This document shows, piece by piece, positions 32,410-40,225 of a DNA stretch of 64,000 nucleotides. The notes under the pieces were generated by a model that saw only the letters and a program-made list of their open reading frames with translations, ran no database searches and was not told where the DNA came from. Numbering within the stretch: position 1 is the first letter of the stretch; every line of letters starts with the position of its first letter. Source of the stretch: Asanoa ishikariensis (GTDB taxonomy: Bacteria; Actinomycetota; Actinomycetes; Mycobacteriales; Micromonosporaceae); NCBI RefSeq assembly GCF_900107455.1, contig NZ_FNQB01000002.1, positions 1,860,001-1,924,000 on the forward strand. Direction: 5' to 3'. Position numbers and translations under genes: made by a program.

Positions 32410-33909
32410 ATGACCGAGCCTGGCGGCGAACTGCTGCGGCTGGCCGCGACCGTTCTGCAACCAGGGTTCGTGGGCACCACGCCGCCCGACTGGGTGCGCC
32501 GGTGGCTGGGGGAGGGACTCGGCGGCGTGGCGCTGTTCGCCCGCAACGTCCGCGACCCCGAGCAGATCGCGGCGTTGACCGCGGCGTTGCGCGCGGAGCG
32601 GGCCGACGTCCTGATCGCCCTCGACGAGGAAGCCGGCGACGTCACCCGGTTCGAGTCGCGGACCGGCAGCTCGCGCCCGGGCAACCTGGCCCTCGGCGCG
32701 GTCGACGACCTGGCGCTCACCGAGGAGGTCGCCCGCGACCTCGGCCGGGAGCTGGCCGCGGTGGGCATCAACCTCGACTACGCACCGGACGCCGACGTCA
32801 ACAACAACCCTGACAACCCGGTGATCGGTGTACGCAGCTTCGGCTCCGACCCGGCCCTCGTCGCCCGGCACACGGGTGCGTGGGTGACCGGCCTGCAGGC
32901 CGCCGGCGTGGCCGCGTGCGCCAAGCACTTCCCCGGGCACGGCGACACCGCCGTCGACTCGCACCACGACCTGCCGCGCATCCCGCGCGACCGGGCCGGC
33001 CTCGACGCGGTCGAGCTGCTCCCGTTCCGCGCCGCGATCGCCGCCGGCGTCCAGGCGGTGATGACCGGCCACCTGTTGGTGCCGGCCGTGGACCCGCACC
33101 TGCCGGCCACGCTGAGCCGCACTGTCCTCACCGGACTCCTGCGCGACGAGCTCGGCTTCCAGGGCGCTGTCATTACCGATGCCATGGAGATGCGCGCGGT
33201 GGTCGACGGGTTCGGCTTCGAGGGCGGCGTGATCGCCGCACTGGCGGCCGGCGCCGACGCGATCTGCGTGGGCGGCGAGCTCGCCGACGAGCACACCGCC
33301 GAGCGACTGCGCCAGGCGATCGCCGGCGCGGTGGTGGCGGGGCGGTTGGCCGAGGACCGGCTGATCGAGGCCGCGAAGCGCGTCGAGCACCTGGCGGCCT
33401 GGGCCGCGACGGCGCGCGCGGGTGCTGCTCCGGGGCCGTGGTACGGCACGGCCGGTTCGCCGGTCGGGCTGGCCGCCGCACGCCGCGCGGTGAAGGTCGG
33501 TGGGACCGCGCCGGTGCTGCCGCTGGCGGGGGCGCCGCACGTGGTCGAGCTGTCGCCGCCCGCGAACATGGCGGCCGGCACGGACACCCCGTGGGGCGTC
33601 GCGGCGCCGCTGGCGGCGTTGCTGCCCGGCACCACCGGGGTGCGACTGACCGAGGCCGATGGCGCCGAGGCGTCCACCGTGGTCGGCTCGGCTGCTGGTC
33701 GGCCGCTCGTGCTGGTGGTGCGCGACCTGCACCGGCACGCCTGGATGGGTGCCCTGGTGGGCTCGGCGCTGGCCCTGCGTTCGGATGCCGTGGTGGTGGA
33801 GCTTGGCGTTCCCGCCGCAATGGTCGGCGCCACCCACGTGGCCACGCACGGCGCGACGCGGTCGAGCGGGCTCGCCGTCGCCGAACTGCTCGCGGGTCGG
33901 GGCGAGTAA
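32410..33909 (+). CDS. Glycoside hydrolase family 3, beta-N-acetylhexosaminidase (NagZ-like)
   Basis: A 499-residue GH3 enzyme. The (beta/alpha)8 barrel spans about residues 10-330: GVALFARNV, ALDEEAGDVTRF, YAPDADVNNNPDNPVIGVRSFG and KHFPGHGDT (172-180), with the His/Asp dyad loop DSHHDLP (184-188) specific to NagZ-type enzymes. The nucleophile is D257 in VITDAMEM. Residues 360-499 form a second alpha/beta domain. There is no signal peptide, so it is probably a cytoplasmic muropeptide-recycling enzyme. The ATG at 32410 is preceded by a G-rich site. The stop codon lies inside the first of a series of short intergenic repeats. Confidence 0.85.
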   Translation: MTEPGGELLRLAATVLQPGFVGTTPPDWVRRWLGEGLGGVALFARNVRDPEQIAALTAALRAERADVLIALDEEAGDVTRFESRTGSSRPGNLALGAVDDLALTEEVARDLGRELAAVGINLDYAPDADVNNNPDNPVIGVRSFGSDPALVARHTGAWVTGLQAAGVAACAKHFPGHGDTAVDSHHDLPRIPRDRAGLDAVELLPFRAAIAAGVQAVMTGHLLVPAVDPHLPATLSRTVLTGLLRDELGFQGAVITDAMEMRAVVDGFGFEGGVIAALAAGADAICVGGELADEHTAERLRQAIAGAVVAGRLAEDRLIEAAKRVEHLAAWAATARAGAAPGPWYGTAGSPVGLAAARRAVKVGGTAPVLPLAGAPHVVELSPPANMAAGTDTPWGVAAPLAALLPGTTGVRLTEADGAEASTVVGSAAGRPLVLVVRDLHRHAWMGALVGSALALRSDAVVVELGVPAAMVGATHVATHGATRSSGLAVAELLAGRGE

Positions 33910-33991
33910 GCGCGCGCTCGTGGCGAGCAAGCGCTCGCTCCCGGCTAGATGAGTGGGCGCTTACTCCTGGGGGGGTGAGCAAGCGCCCACT
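33902..33991. repeat. Four copies of a 16-bp palindromic repeat, including a strong hairpin
   Basis: Copies of GAGYAAGCGC(G/T/C)C(R)CTC occur at about 33904 and 33925 (direct), 33951 (inverted) and 33977 (direct). The inverted and last copies pair as a stem: GAGTGGGCGCTT... against ...AAGCGCCCACT (33952-33966 and 33977-33991, one mismatch) with a G-rich loop. The first copy includes the GH3 stop codon. The hairpin may terminate transcription, but the repeated unit points to a dispersed intergenic element. Confidence 0.6.
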
Positions 33992-34001
33992 TCTCGCTGG
34001 C

Positions 34002-34019
34002 GGAGTGAGTGCTCACTCC
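34002..34019. promoter_or_regulatory. Candidate TetR operator (autoregulatory)
   Basis: A perfect palindrome with 8-bp arms, GGAGTGAG-TG-CTCACTCC, ends 14 bp before the TetR start codon. Position and symmetry suggest self-repression. Confidence 0.5.
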
Positions 34020-34033
34020 GTTAAGGTTCGGTC

Positions 34034-34633
34034 ATGACCGAAACCGAAGGCCGCCGCCGTGCGCCGGGGATGAGTCCGGAGCAGCGTCGCGAGACCGTTG
34101 TCCGGGCCGCGCTGCCGTTGGTCTCCGAGCACGGTGCCGCGGTGACCACCGCCCAGATCGCCCGCGCGGCCGGCATCGGCGAGGCGACCATCTTCCGGGT
34201 CTTCGACGACAAGCAGGCGGTGCTCGAGGCGGTCGTCGCGGCCGCGCTCGATCCGACCGTCGTGCTCCAGGAGCTCCGGTCGATCGCGCTCGACCAGCCG
34301 CTCGCCGTGCGCCTGGTCGACGCGGCCGACGCGCTCGACGCGCACTTCGCCCGGGTCGGCTCGGTGCTCGGCGCGCTGCACGCCACCGGGCGCACCGGGC
34401 CACGCCGCGAGCCGGTCCCCGGCGGCCGGGAGCGCTCCGTCAGCACCACGTTCGCCGCGATCGCGGAGATCATCGAGCCCGACCGGGAGCGGCTTCGGCT
34501 CCCGGTCGAGACCCTGGTCCACGCGTTCCTCGGCCTGCTCTTCCCGGCCCGGGTCGGCGCACCTGCCGGCCCGCGGACGGTCGCGGTCGAAGACCTCGTC
34601 GACGTCTTCCTCTACGGCGCGGTCAAGCCCTAA
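34034..34633 (+). CDS. TetR/AcrR family transcriptional regulator
   Basis: A 199-residue regulator with an N-terminal HTH (residues 18-62: AALPLVSEHGAAVTTAQIARAAGIGEATIFRVFDDKQAVLEAV) and a helical C-terminal domain (TTFAAIAEIIEPDRERLRLPVETLVHAFLGLLFPAR). A perfect palindrome directly upstream suggests autoregulation. It converges with the amidohydrolase gene (4-bp overlap), so its other targets are probably elsewhere. Confidence 0.85.
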   Translation: MTETEGRRRAPGMSPEQRRETVVRAALPLVSEHGAAVTTAQIARAAGIGEATIFRVFDDKQAVLEAVVAAALDPTVVLQELRSIALDQPLAVRLVDAADALDAHFARVGSVLGALHATGRTGPRREPVPGGRERSVSTTFAAIAEIIEPDRERLRLPVETLVHAFLGLLFPARVGAPAGPRTVAVEDLVDVFLYGAVKP

Positions 34634-35796
34634 CGGACCCGCACGCCGGCCCGGAACACGGCGCGCACCTCGCGCAGGGCGGTGATGTCGCTGGCGGGGT
34701 TGCCCGCCACGGCGAGTAGGTCCGCGTCGTAGCCCGCCGCCACCCGCCCCTTGGTCGCACCCAGCCCGCACGCCGCGGCCGCGTCCGAGGTCACCGCGCG
34801 CAGGGCCGCCGGAGCGGGGTCGCCGAAGAGCAGGAACATCTCGGCGGCGTACGGGAGCACGTCGTGCGGTTTCGACGGCCCGATGCCGGCATCGCTGGTG
34901 ACGATCATCCGGACCCCGGCGTCGCGCTGTGCGGTGAAGATCGAGGTCAGGGCCGCGGAGATCGCCGCCGTCGACGCGGGCACCGGCTCACCGGGCAGGT
35001 AGCCCAGCGTGGCCGAGACGATCGTCTCGCTCGCCGCCAGCTTCCCGATCACGTCGTAGTCCGGCGAAGCGCCGTCGGCGGTGAGGAACGAGCCGTGCTC
35101 GACCGTGTCGAAACCCGCGTCGATAGCGGCCGCGATGGCCTCCGCGCTATGCGCGTGCGCGGCCGCCGGCAACCCGTGCCGGTGCGCCTCGTCCGCCGCC
35201 GCGGCCAGCTCTGGCGGCGAGAACTGGAGCAGGTACGGCTTCGTGCCCCGGGTGATCTCGCCGCCCGTGGCCAGCACCTTGATCACGTCGACGCCGTGCT
35301 CGGCGCGGGAGGCGACCGCCGCCCGGATGCCGTCGACGCCGGAGGTCTCGCCGCCCAGCCACCAGCAGTGGCCGCGCGGGCTGGTGATCGGTGGGCCGGC
35401 CGACAGCACGTGCGGGCCGGTGTGCGGCGCGCGGTCGAGCTCGGCCCGCAGCCGCCGGGTCACGTAGCCGCGGTCGCCCAGGTCGCGGACCGTGGTGATG
35501 CCGGCGTGCAGGGCCCGGGTGGCGGCCACCCGGGCGCCGCGCAACAGCTCGTCGTCGTCCACGGAGAGCAGTCGCCCGACCGGGTCCGGTCCGGCGTCGA
35601 ACACCAGGTGGGTGTGCGCGTCGACCAGGCCGGGCAGCAACGTCACCGGGCCGAGGTCGAGCACCTCGGCATCGGAGGGTGGCGTTCCGCCGGCGCTGAC
35701 GCCGACCACGATGCCGTCCTTGACGTACACGATGGGGTCCGCGGTGGTGCCGGTCCCGTCGAACAGCCGGGCGGCGCGGATGGCCAGCATCGTCAT
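34630..35796 (-). CDS. Amidohydrolase family protein
   Basis: A 388-residue metal-dependent hydrolase. The metal-binding HxH sits in LLPGLVDAHTHLVFDAGPDP. The barrel continues with TRALHAGITTVRDLGDRG, VDVIKVLATGGEITRG (Lys), AAHAHSAEAIAAAIDAGFDTVEHGSFL (two His) and IVTSDAGIG (catalytic Asp), ending with KGRVAAGYDADLLAVAGNP. This is the imidazolonepropionase/Xaa-Pro dipeptidase-like group. The ATG at 35796 overlaps the stop of the GNAT gene (ATGA). The substrate is unknown. Confidence 0.83.
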   Translation of the reverse strand: MTMLAIRAARLFDGTGTTADPIVYVKDGIVVGVSAGGTPPSDAEVLDLGPVTLLPGLVDAHTHLVFDAGPDPVGRLLSVDDDELLRGARVAATRALHAGITTVRDLGDRGYVTRRLRAELDRAPHTGPHVLSAGPPITSPRGHCWWLGGETSGVDGIRAAVASRAEHGVDVIKVLATGGEITRGTKPYLLQFSPPELAAAADEAHRHGLPAAAHAHSAEAIAAAIDAGFDTVEHGSFLTADGASPDYDVIGKLAASETIVSATLGYLPGEPVPASTAAISAALTSIFTAQRDAGVRMIVTSDAGIGPSKPHDVLPYAAEMFLLFGDPAPAALRAVTSDAAAACGLGATKGRVAAGYDADLLAVAGNPASDITALREVRAVFRAGVRVR

Positions 35797-36077
35797 TCGG
35801 TGGCCAGCAGGTCCTGGTACTCCGGGTGCTTGTCGATGTAGCCGGCGATGAACGGGCACTGCGCGTAGACCCGCAGCCCCCGCTCGCGGGACTCGTCCAG
35901 CACCGCGCGGGCCAGCTTGCTGCCCAGGCCCTTGCCCTCGAAGCGCGGGTCGATCTCGGTGTGCGTGAAGGTGATCGCGCCCTCGCGCAGCCGGTAGGCG
36001 GAGAAGCCGGCCAGCTCGCCGTCCGCGTTGAGCTCGAAGCGGTGTTTGTCGGGGTTGTCGTTGACCTCGGTTTCCAC
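35793..36077 (-). CDS. Small GNAT-type N-acetyltransferase (YjdJ-like)
   Basis: A 94-residue minimal GNAT domain. The strand GELAGFSAYRLREGAITFTHTEI leads into the acetyl-CoA loop RFEGKGLGSKLARAVLDESRERG, then the conserved VYAQCPFIAGYIDKHPEYQDLL. This short family (about 90-100 residues) uses a Cys in the CPF motif. It is coupled to the downstream amidohydrolase and divergent from a phosphotransferase gene with only 17 bp between starts. Confidence 0.85.
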   Translation of the reverse strand: METEVNDNPDKHRFELNADGELAGFSAYRLREGAITFTHTEIDPRFEGKGLGSKLARAVLDESRERGLRVYAQCPFIAGYIDKHPEYQDLLATE

Positions 36078-36094
36078 GTCTACAGTTCTACCCC

Positions 36095-37009
36095 GTGACC
36101 CGCCCGTTGCGATCTCTGCTCGCTCCAGACGCCGTCGCGGCGCTGGTGACCGACGCCTACGACCTGCCGGTCAGCAGGGTGTTGCTGCTGCGCACGCTGG
36201 TCAACGACGTCTACCGGGTGGACACCGCGCGGGGGCCGTTGGTGCTCAAGCTCTATCGGCACGGCCGGGACGCCGCCGGGGTCGCCTGGGAGGCGCTGCT
36301 CGCCGACCACGTCGCCGGGCGCGGTGTGCCGATCGTCAGGGCAGTGCCACTACCTGACGGAAACCGCGCGGGTACGCACGACGCGCCCGAGGGCGAACGG
36401 TCCTACGTGCTCTGGGAGTGGGCGCCCGGCGCACTGCCCGGCCTGTCGATCAGCGAAGCGACGGCCGGCGACTTCGGGCGGACCGTCGCCGCGTTCCACG
36501 CCGCCGCCGAGATGGACACGTGCCCACGCCACCGCGACCTTGAAGCGCTCGGCCCGATCGTGGACCAGCTCCGGGACGCGCTCGAGCCGGCCGACCGCGC
36601 GCTGATCGACCTGCTCGCCGCCGCGCTGCCGGACCGGCTCGGCCGGGCAGACCTCGATCGGGGGATCTGCCACGGTGACGTGTCGCTCGACAACGTCCAC
36701 GTCGACGGCGGCCGGCTGGTCCTCTACGACCTCGACCTGGCCGCCATGGACTGGCGGGCGGCCGACCTGGCCGGTGTCGCCACGACGCCGTGGTGGCCGG
36801 CGTTCCTCGCGGGCTACCGCACGGTGCGCCCGTTCGGCGAGGCCGACCTCGCCGCGCTGCCCTGGCTCACGGTGCGCGGGCTCCTCACCAACCTGCACTT
36901 CCACCTGGTCGACAAGCCCACCTTCCGCGGCACCGACTCGATCGGGGAGGGCTGGGCCGAACGCGAGCTCGTCGCTCTCCGCGCGGCGGCCGGCCGGCTC
37001 CTGGGTTGA
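36095..37009 (+). CDS. Phosphotransferase, aminoglycoside phosphotransferase/choline kinase-like
   Basis: A 304-residue kinase-fold protein. Seen are the nucleotide-binding LNDVYRVDTARGPLVLKLYRHG (Lys), the hinge SYVLWEWAPGALPG, the catalytic ICHGDVSLDNVHVDGG (HGDxxxxN) and LYDLDLAAMDWRAADLA, equivalent to the metal-binding DxD. The GTG start is 17 bp from the divergent GNAT gene. The substrate is unknown; homoserine-kinase-like or fructosamine-kinase-like activity is equally possible. Confidence 0.8.
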   Translation: MTRPLRSLLAPDAVAALVTDAYDLPVSRVLLLRTLVNDVYRVDTARGPLVLKLYRHGRDAAGVAWEALLADHVAGRGVPIVRAVPLPDGNRAGTHDAPEGERSYVLWEWAPGALPGLSISEATAGDFGRTVAAFHAAAEMDTCPRHRDLEALGPIVDQLRDALEPADRALIDLLAAALPDRLGRADLDRGICHGDVSLDNVHVDGGRLVLYDLDLAAMDWRAADLAGVATTPWWPAFLAGYRTVRPFGEADLAALPWLTVRGLLTNLHFHLVDKPTFRGTDSIGEGWAERELVALRAAAGRLLG

Positions 37010-37043
37010 TCCCGGGTGGACACCGGTCCGTACCCTTGGGCGG

Positions 37044-37379
37044 GTGAATACGCGACGAACGACCGTGAGCCTTCTCGCGGCGCTCGCCCTTGGCGGCGCC
37101 CTTCTCGCCGGCTGCAGCTCCGAAGGAGCATCCACCAACTGCGGCCTCGACCAGTGCACCGTCACCTTCGACCGGGGTGTCCAGGGCAACGCCAGCATCC
37201 TCGGTGTGAACGCCAAGTTCGTGCAGGCCGACGCCAACACCGTCACCCTCGAGGTGGCCGGCGAGCAGATCTCGCTGAGCACCGGTGGCCAGGCGGTCGA
37301 CGTGGGCGGTCTGCTGGTCTCGCTGTCGTCCATCACCGACAACGAGGTCTCTGTCCAGATCGCGCGCAACCCCGGCTGA
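37044..37379 (+). CDS. Small lipoprotein of unknown function
   Basis: A 111-residue precursor with a lipoprotein signal ending in the lipobox LLAGC (Cys24), followed by a Ser-rich linker. The mature domain of about 80 residues is beta-rich and regular (VTFDRGVQGNASILGVNAKFVQAD, TVTLEVAGEQISLSTGGQAVDVGGLLVSL) with one Cys pair (C33/C38). The GTG at 37044 is chosen at the signal peptide. I recognise no family. Confidence 0.72.
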   Translation: MNTRRTTVSLLAALALGGALLAGCSSEGASTNCGLDQCTVTFDRGVQGNASILGVNAKFVQADANTVTLEVAGEQISLSTGGQAVDVGGLLVSLSSITDNEVSVQIARNPG

Positions 37380-37419
37380 CGAGTTTGAGAGGCTGGCATG
37401 GCGGGGCACATTGACCGCC

Positions 37420-38241
37420 ATGTCAGCAGTCAGCCGTGCCGAGTCGTCCGCGTCCCGAGCCGCTAACAGTTCCGCCCTGGAGGCCCTCACTCGAGCGGGC
37501 TTCATCGGGTACGGGATCGTCCACCTGCTGTTCGCCTGGTTGGCGCTGCAGATCGCGTTCGGGAAGCCGGCCGCCGAGGGTGACCAGTCCGGCGCGATGA
37601 TGAAGCTCGCGGAGCAGCCGCTGGGCAAGTTCGTCGTCGCCGCGATCGGAGTCGGCCTGGTCGCGATGGCGATCTGGCAGCTCTTCGAGGCGGTCATCGG
37701 GCACACCGACGAGCAGGGCAAGCGGCGGGTGTTCGAACGGATCGCCTCGGCGTTCCGCACGATCGTGTACGGGTACTTCGCGTACACCGCCTGGAAGGTC
37801 TTCCAGGGCAAGCCCGCCTCGTCGGCCGACAGCCAGCAGAAGACGACGGAAGGCCTGCTGTCCAGCGGCGGCGGCCGGGCCGTGGTGGTCATCGCCGGTC
37901 TGGCCCTGGCCGGGCTCGGCATCGGGCTCGTGGTCTACGGGGTGAAGAAGGCGTTCGCCCGGCACCTCAAGACCGGGGAGATGTCGCCGCACACCCGCAA
38001 GCTCGCGATGCGTCTCGGCATGGCCGGCTACACCGCCAAGGGTGTGGCGTACGGGATCGCCGGCGTGCTCTTCGTGGTCGCCGCGGCCAACTACGACCCG
38101 GAGAAGGCGCGCGGGCTGGACGCCGCGCTGGAAGCCCTCCGTGGCCAGGCGTACGGCGCTATCCTGCTGACGCTGATGGCCATCGGAATTGCCGCTTTTG
38201 CGCTGTTCTGCTTCTTGCAGTCGAAGTACCGCAAGGTCTGA
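37420..38241 (+). CDS. DUF1206 domain membrane protein
   Basis: A 273-residue protein made of three repeats of about 70-80 residues, each with two transmembrane helices, as in the DUF1206 family. The repeat starts are ALTRAGFIGYGIVHLLFAWLALQIAFG, RIASAFRTIVYGYFAYTAWKVF and MRLGMAGYTAKGVAYGIAGVLFVVAA. The function is unknown. It begins a run of same-strand small envelope genes (holin-like, DUF3618, DUF4235, LprG). Confidence 0.82.
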   Translation: MSAVSRAESSASRAANSSALEALTRAGFIGYGIVHLLFAWLALQIAFGKPAAEGDQSGAMMKLAEQPLGKFVVAAIGVGLVAMAIWQLFEAVIGHTDEQGKRRVFERIASAFRTIVYGYFAYTAWKVFQGKPASSADSQQKTTEGLLSSGGGRAVVVIAGLALAGLGIGLVVYGVKKAFARHLKTGEMSPHTRKLAMRLGMAGYTAKGVAYGIAGVLFVVAAANYDPEKARGLDAALEALRGQAYGAILLTLMAIGIAAFALFCFLQSKYRKV

Positions 38242-38365
38242 GACACTGATCATGGCGATATGTCCGTTCCGGGAGGTATCCGCCATGCACTCGTGACACG
38301 CTCCGGACACGAGGATTGACCGGAGCGTGCACAGGGCATACGTAAGAAGCGTGAGAGGAGGCCCG

Positions 38366-38842
38366 ATGGTCGACGCCCGCAACGCCGCCGCACCGCCCCG
38401 TGCCGACGCCGATCCGTCGACGTCCGAGCTGGTGCAGCGTGCCACCGAACAGGTTTCCCGGTTGGTCCGCGACGAGCTCGCCCTGGCCAAAGCCGAGCTG
38501 ACCCAGAAGGGCAAGCATGCCGGCATCGGCATCGGGCTCTTCGGCGGCGCCGGCGGTCTGGCCTTCTTCGGCATCTCGGTGCTGATCGCCACCGCGGTGA
38601 TCGCCATCGACATCGCGCTGCCGCTCTGGCTGTCCGCGTTGATCGTCGGGGCCTTCCTGCTGATCCTCGCGGGCCTCTTCGCGCTGGTCGGCAAGGGCCA
38701 GGTGAAGCGGGCGGTGCCACCGGTGCCGACCGACGTCACCGAGGGACTCAAGGCCGACGTGCAGACCGTCAAGGACGGCTTCCGCGGCAACGGGCACCAC
38801 AAGAACGGCCAGAGCCGCATCTCAGGGGGTTCGGGGCGATGA
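38366..38842 (+). CDS. Phage-holin-like (actinobacterial holin-X type) membrane protein
   Basis: A 158-residue protein with an N-terminal amphipathic region STSELVQRATEQVSRLVRDELALAKAELTQKGKHAG, two tight transmembrane helices (about residues 52-75 and 80-105) and a charged tail. It matches the chromosomal 'putative actinobacterial holin-X/holin superfamily III' proteins, which are not linked to a prophage here. The strong GAGAGGAGG site fixes the ATG. It is coupled to the DUF3618 gene by a 4-bp overlap. Confidence 0.78.
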   Translation: MVDARNAAAPPRADADPSTSELVQRATEQVSRLVRDELALAKAELTQKGKHAGIGIGLFGGAGGLAFFGISVLIATAVIAIDIALPLWLSALIVGAFLLILAGLFALVGKGQVKRAVPPVPTDVTEGLKADVQTVKDGFRGNGHHKNGQSRISGGSGR

Positions 38843-39177
38843 CAGCATCAGGCAACGGCAGCAACGGGAGCACGTCGTCCGACCCTGCCGTGCTGCGCGC
38901 GGAGATCCGCCGCACCCGGGCCGAGCTCGGCGAGACGGTCCAGTTGCTGGCGGCCAAGGCCGACGTCAAGGCGCGGATGAAGAGCTCGGCGAGCCAGGCC
39001 CGTGACCGCTTCCGGGCCAAGGCGAGCACGGCGGCGACCCGGATGAGCAGCAACGGCGGCCGGCCGGGGGGCCAGGCCGCGCTGCGACCGAATCCGGTGC
39101 CGGTAGCCACGCTGATCGGCGTCGCGGCCAGTGCTGTCGCTGTCATCCTGTTGGTGATGCGTCGGCGCCGCCGCTGA
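38839..39177 (+). CDS. DUF3618 domain protein
   Basis: A 112-residue protein. The DUF3618 signature DPAVLRAEIRRTRAELGETVQLLAAKADVKARMK occupies residues 16-50. A basic Ala-rich region follows, then one C-terminal transmembrane helix (residues 88-106) and an RRRRR end. It is always found near holin-like and DUF4235 proteins in actinobacteria and is probably membrane-associated. It is translationally coupled to the holin-like gene. Confidence 0.82.
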   Translation: MTASGNGSNGSTSSDPAVLRAEIRRTRAELGETVQLLAAKADVKARMKSSASQARDRFRAKASTAATRMSSNGGRPGGQAALRPNPVPVATLIGVAASAVAVILLVMRRRRR

Positions 39178-39214
39178 GAGTGCGGCGCCAAGGTGGGGCT
39201 ACGGGGGGACCACT

Positions 39215-39493
39215 GTGGGCAGCAAGCGAATCAGCAAGGCCAACTACAAGCCGGTCGGCATCGTGCTCGGGCTCGCGGCCGGCACGCTGTCCGGGATGGT
39301 GTTCCAGCGGGTCTGGTCGATGACGATGCACGGACGCACCGCGCCGCATCCGATCGACGAGGATCGCGGCTGGGGCGAGATCCTGCTCGCGGCCGCGTTG
39401 CAGGGCGCGATCGTGGCGATGATCCGAGCCTCGATCGACCGGGCGGGTGCCACCGGCGTCCGGAAGTTCACCGGCTACTGGCCGCACGACTAG
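39215..39493 (+). CDS. DUF4235 domain membrane protein
   Basis: A 92-residue protein with two helices. It has the family opening SKANYKPVGIVLGLAAGTLSGMVFQRVW and the second conserved part RGWGEILLAAALQGAIVAMIRASIDRAGATGVRKFTGYWP. The start is GTG. The function is unknown. It lies 37 bp after the DUF3618 gene in the same orientation. Confidence 0.82.
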   Translation: MGSKRISKANYKPVGIVLGLAAGTLSGMVFQRVWSMTMHGRTAPHPIDEDRGWGEILLAAALQGAIVAMIRASIDRAGATGVRKFTGYWPHD

Positions 39494-39529
39494 CGGGGAT
39501 GGTCGCACCGGGATGAGTAGCATCCCGGT

Positions 39530-40225
39530 ATGCGCCCTCCCCGTACATTCATCATCGCCGTCCTCTTGACGGCGCTGGCCTCGTTGGCCGCGTGCGGCGG
39601 CGACGGTGACGCCGCCTCCGGCGACCCGAGCCTGCCGCTGGCCTCGACGCTGCTCGCGAACGCGGCCACGCAGATGCGCACGGTCACCTCGGCCGCGTTC
39701 GACATCACGACCGAGGGGGACACCGGCGCGCTGCCGATCCGGTCCGCCAAGGGCGCGATCGACGACACCGGCACCGCACAGGGCACCGCGACGATCGAGC
39801 AGGTCGGCATGCCGATCGAGCTGAACTTCATTGCCAAGGACGATTTCCTGTACGTCAAGGGGCTGACCGCGGGCTGGCAGAAGCTGCCGCTGGCGCAGGC
39901 GGCGATGGTCTACGACCCGACCGCCATCCTCAACCCGGAGAAGGGGATCGGCGCGGTGCTCGCCACCGCCGAGGGCAACACGAAGGGCCGCGAGACGATC
40001 GACGGCGCCCCGCACTACAAGGTCGAGGCGACCTTCAAGGGCTCCGCGATGGCCGGCCTCGTGCCGGGCGTCAGCGGCGACGTGACCGGCACGGTCTGGA
40101 TCGGCGTCGACAAGCCGCTGGTCAACCAGCTTCAGTTCGCCGTGCCCGGTGAGGGCAAGGGCACCGTGCTGATCAAGTTCGCTGACTTCGGCAAACCGGT
40201 CAATGTCGACGTTCCCGCGGTCTAG
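39530..40225 (+). CDS. LppX/LprAFG family lipoprotein (LprG-like)
   Basis: A 231-residue lipoprotein with lipobox LAAC near residue 22. The mature domain has the lipid-carrier fold pattern of LprG/Lpp[62 protein letters not shown] and [19 protein letters not shown]. In Mycobacterium tuberculosis, LprG works with the MFS protein P55 to move triacylglycerides and lipoglycans to the surface. The next gene here is the P55-type MFS, overlapping by 23 bp, so the operon is conserved. Confidence 0.85.
   Translation: MRPPRTFIIAVLLTALASLAACGGDGDAASGDPSLPLASTLLANAATQMRTVTSAAFDITTEGDTGALPIRSAKGAIDDTGTAQGTATIEQVGMPIELNFIAKDDFLYVKGLTAGWQKLPLAQAAMVYDPTAILNPEKGIGAVLATAEGNTKGRETIDGAPHYKVEATFKGSAMAGLVPGVSGDVTGTVWIGVDKPLVNQLQFAVPGEGKGTVLIKFADFGKPVNVDVPAV

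Noticed and set aside
38366-38842. Prophage remnant suggested by the holin-like gene
   Set aside because: The protein belongs to a chromosomal actinobacterial family, and no integrase, capsid or lysin genes are nearby.
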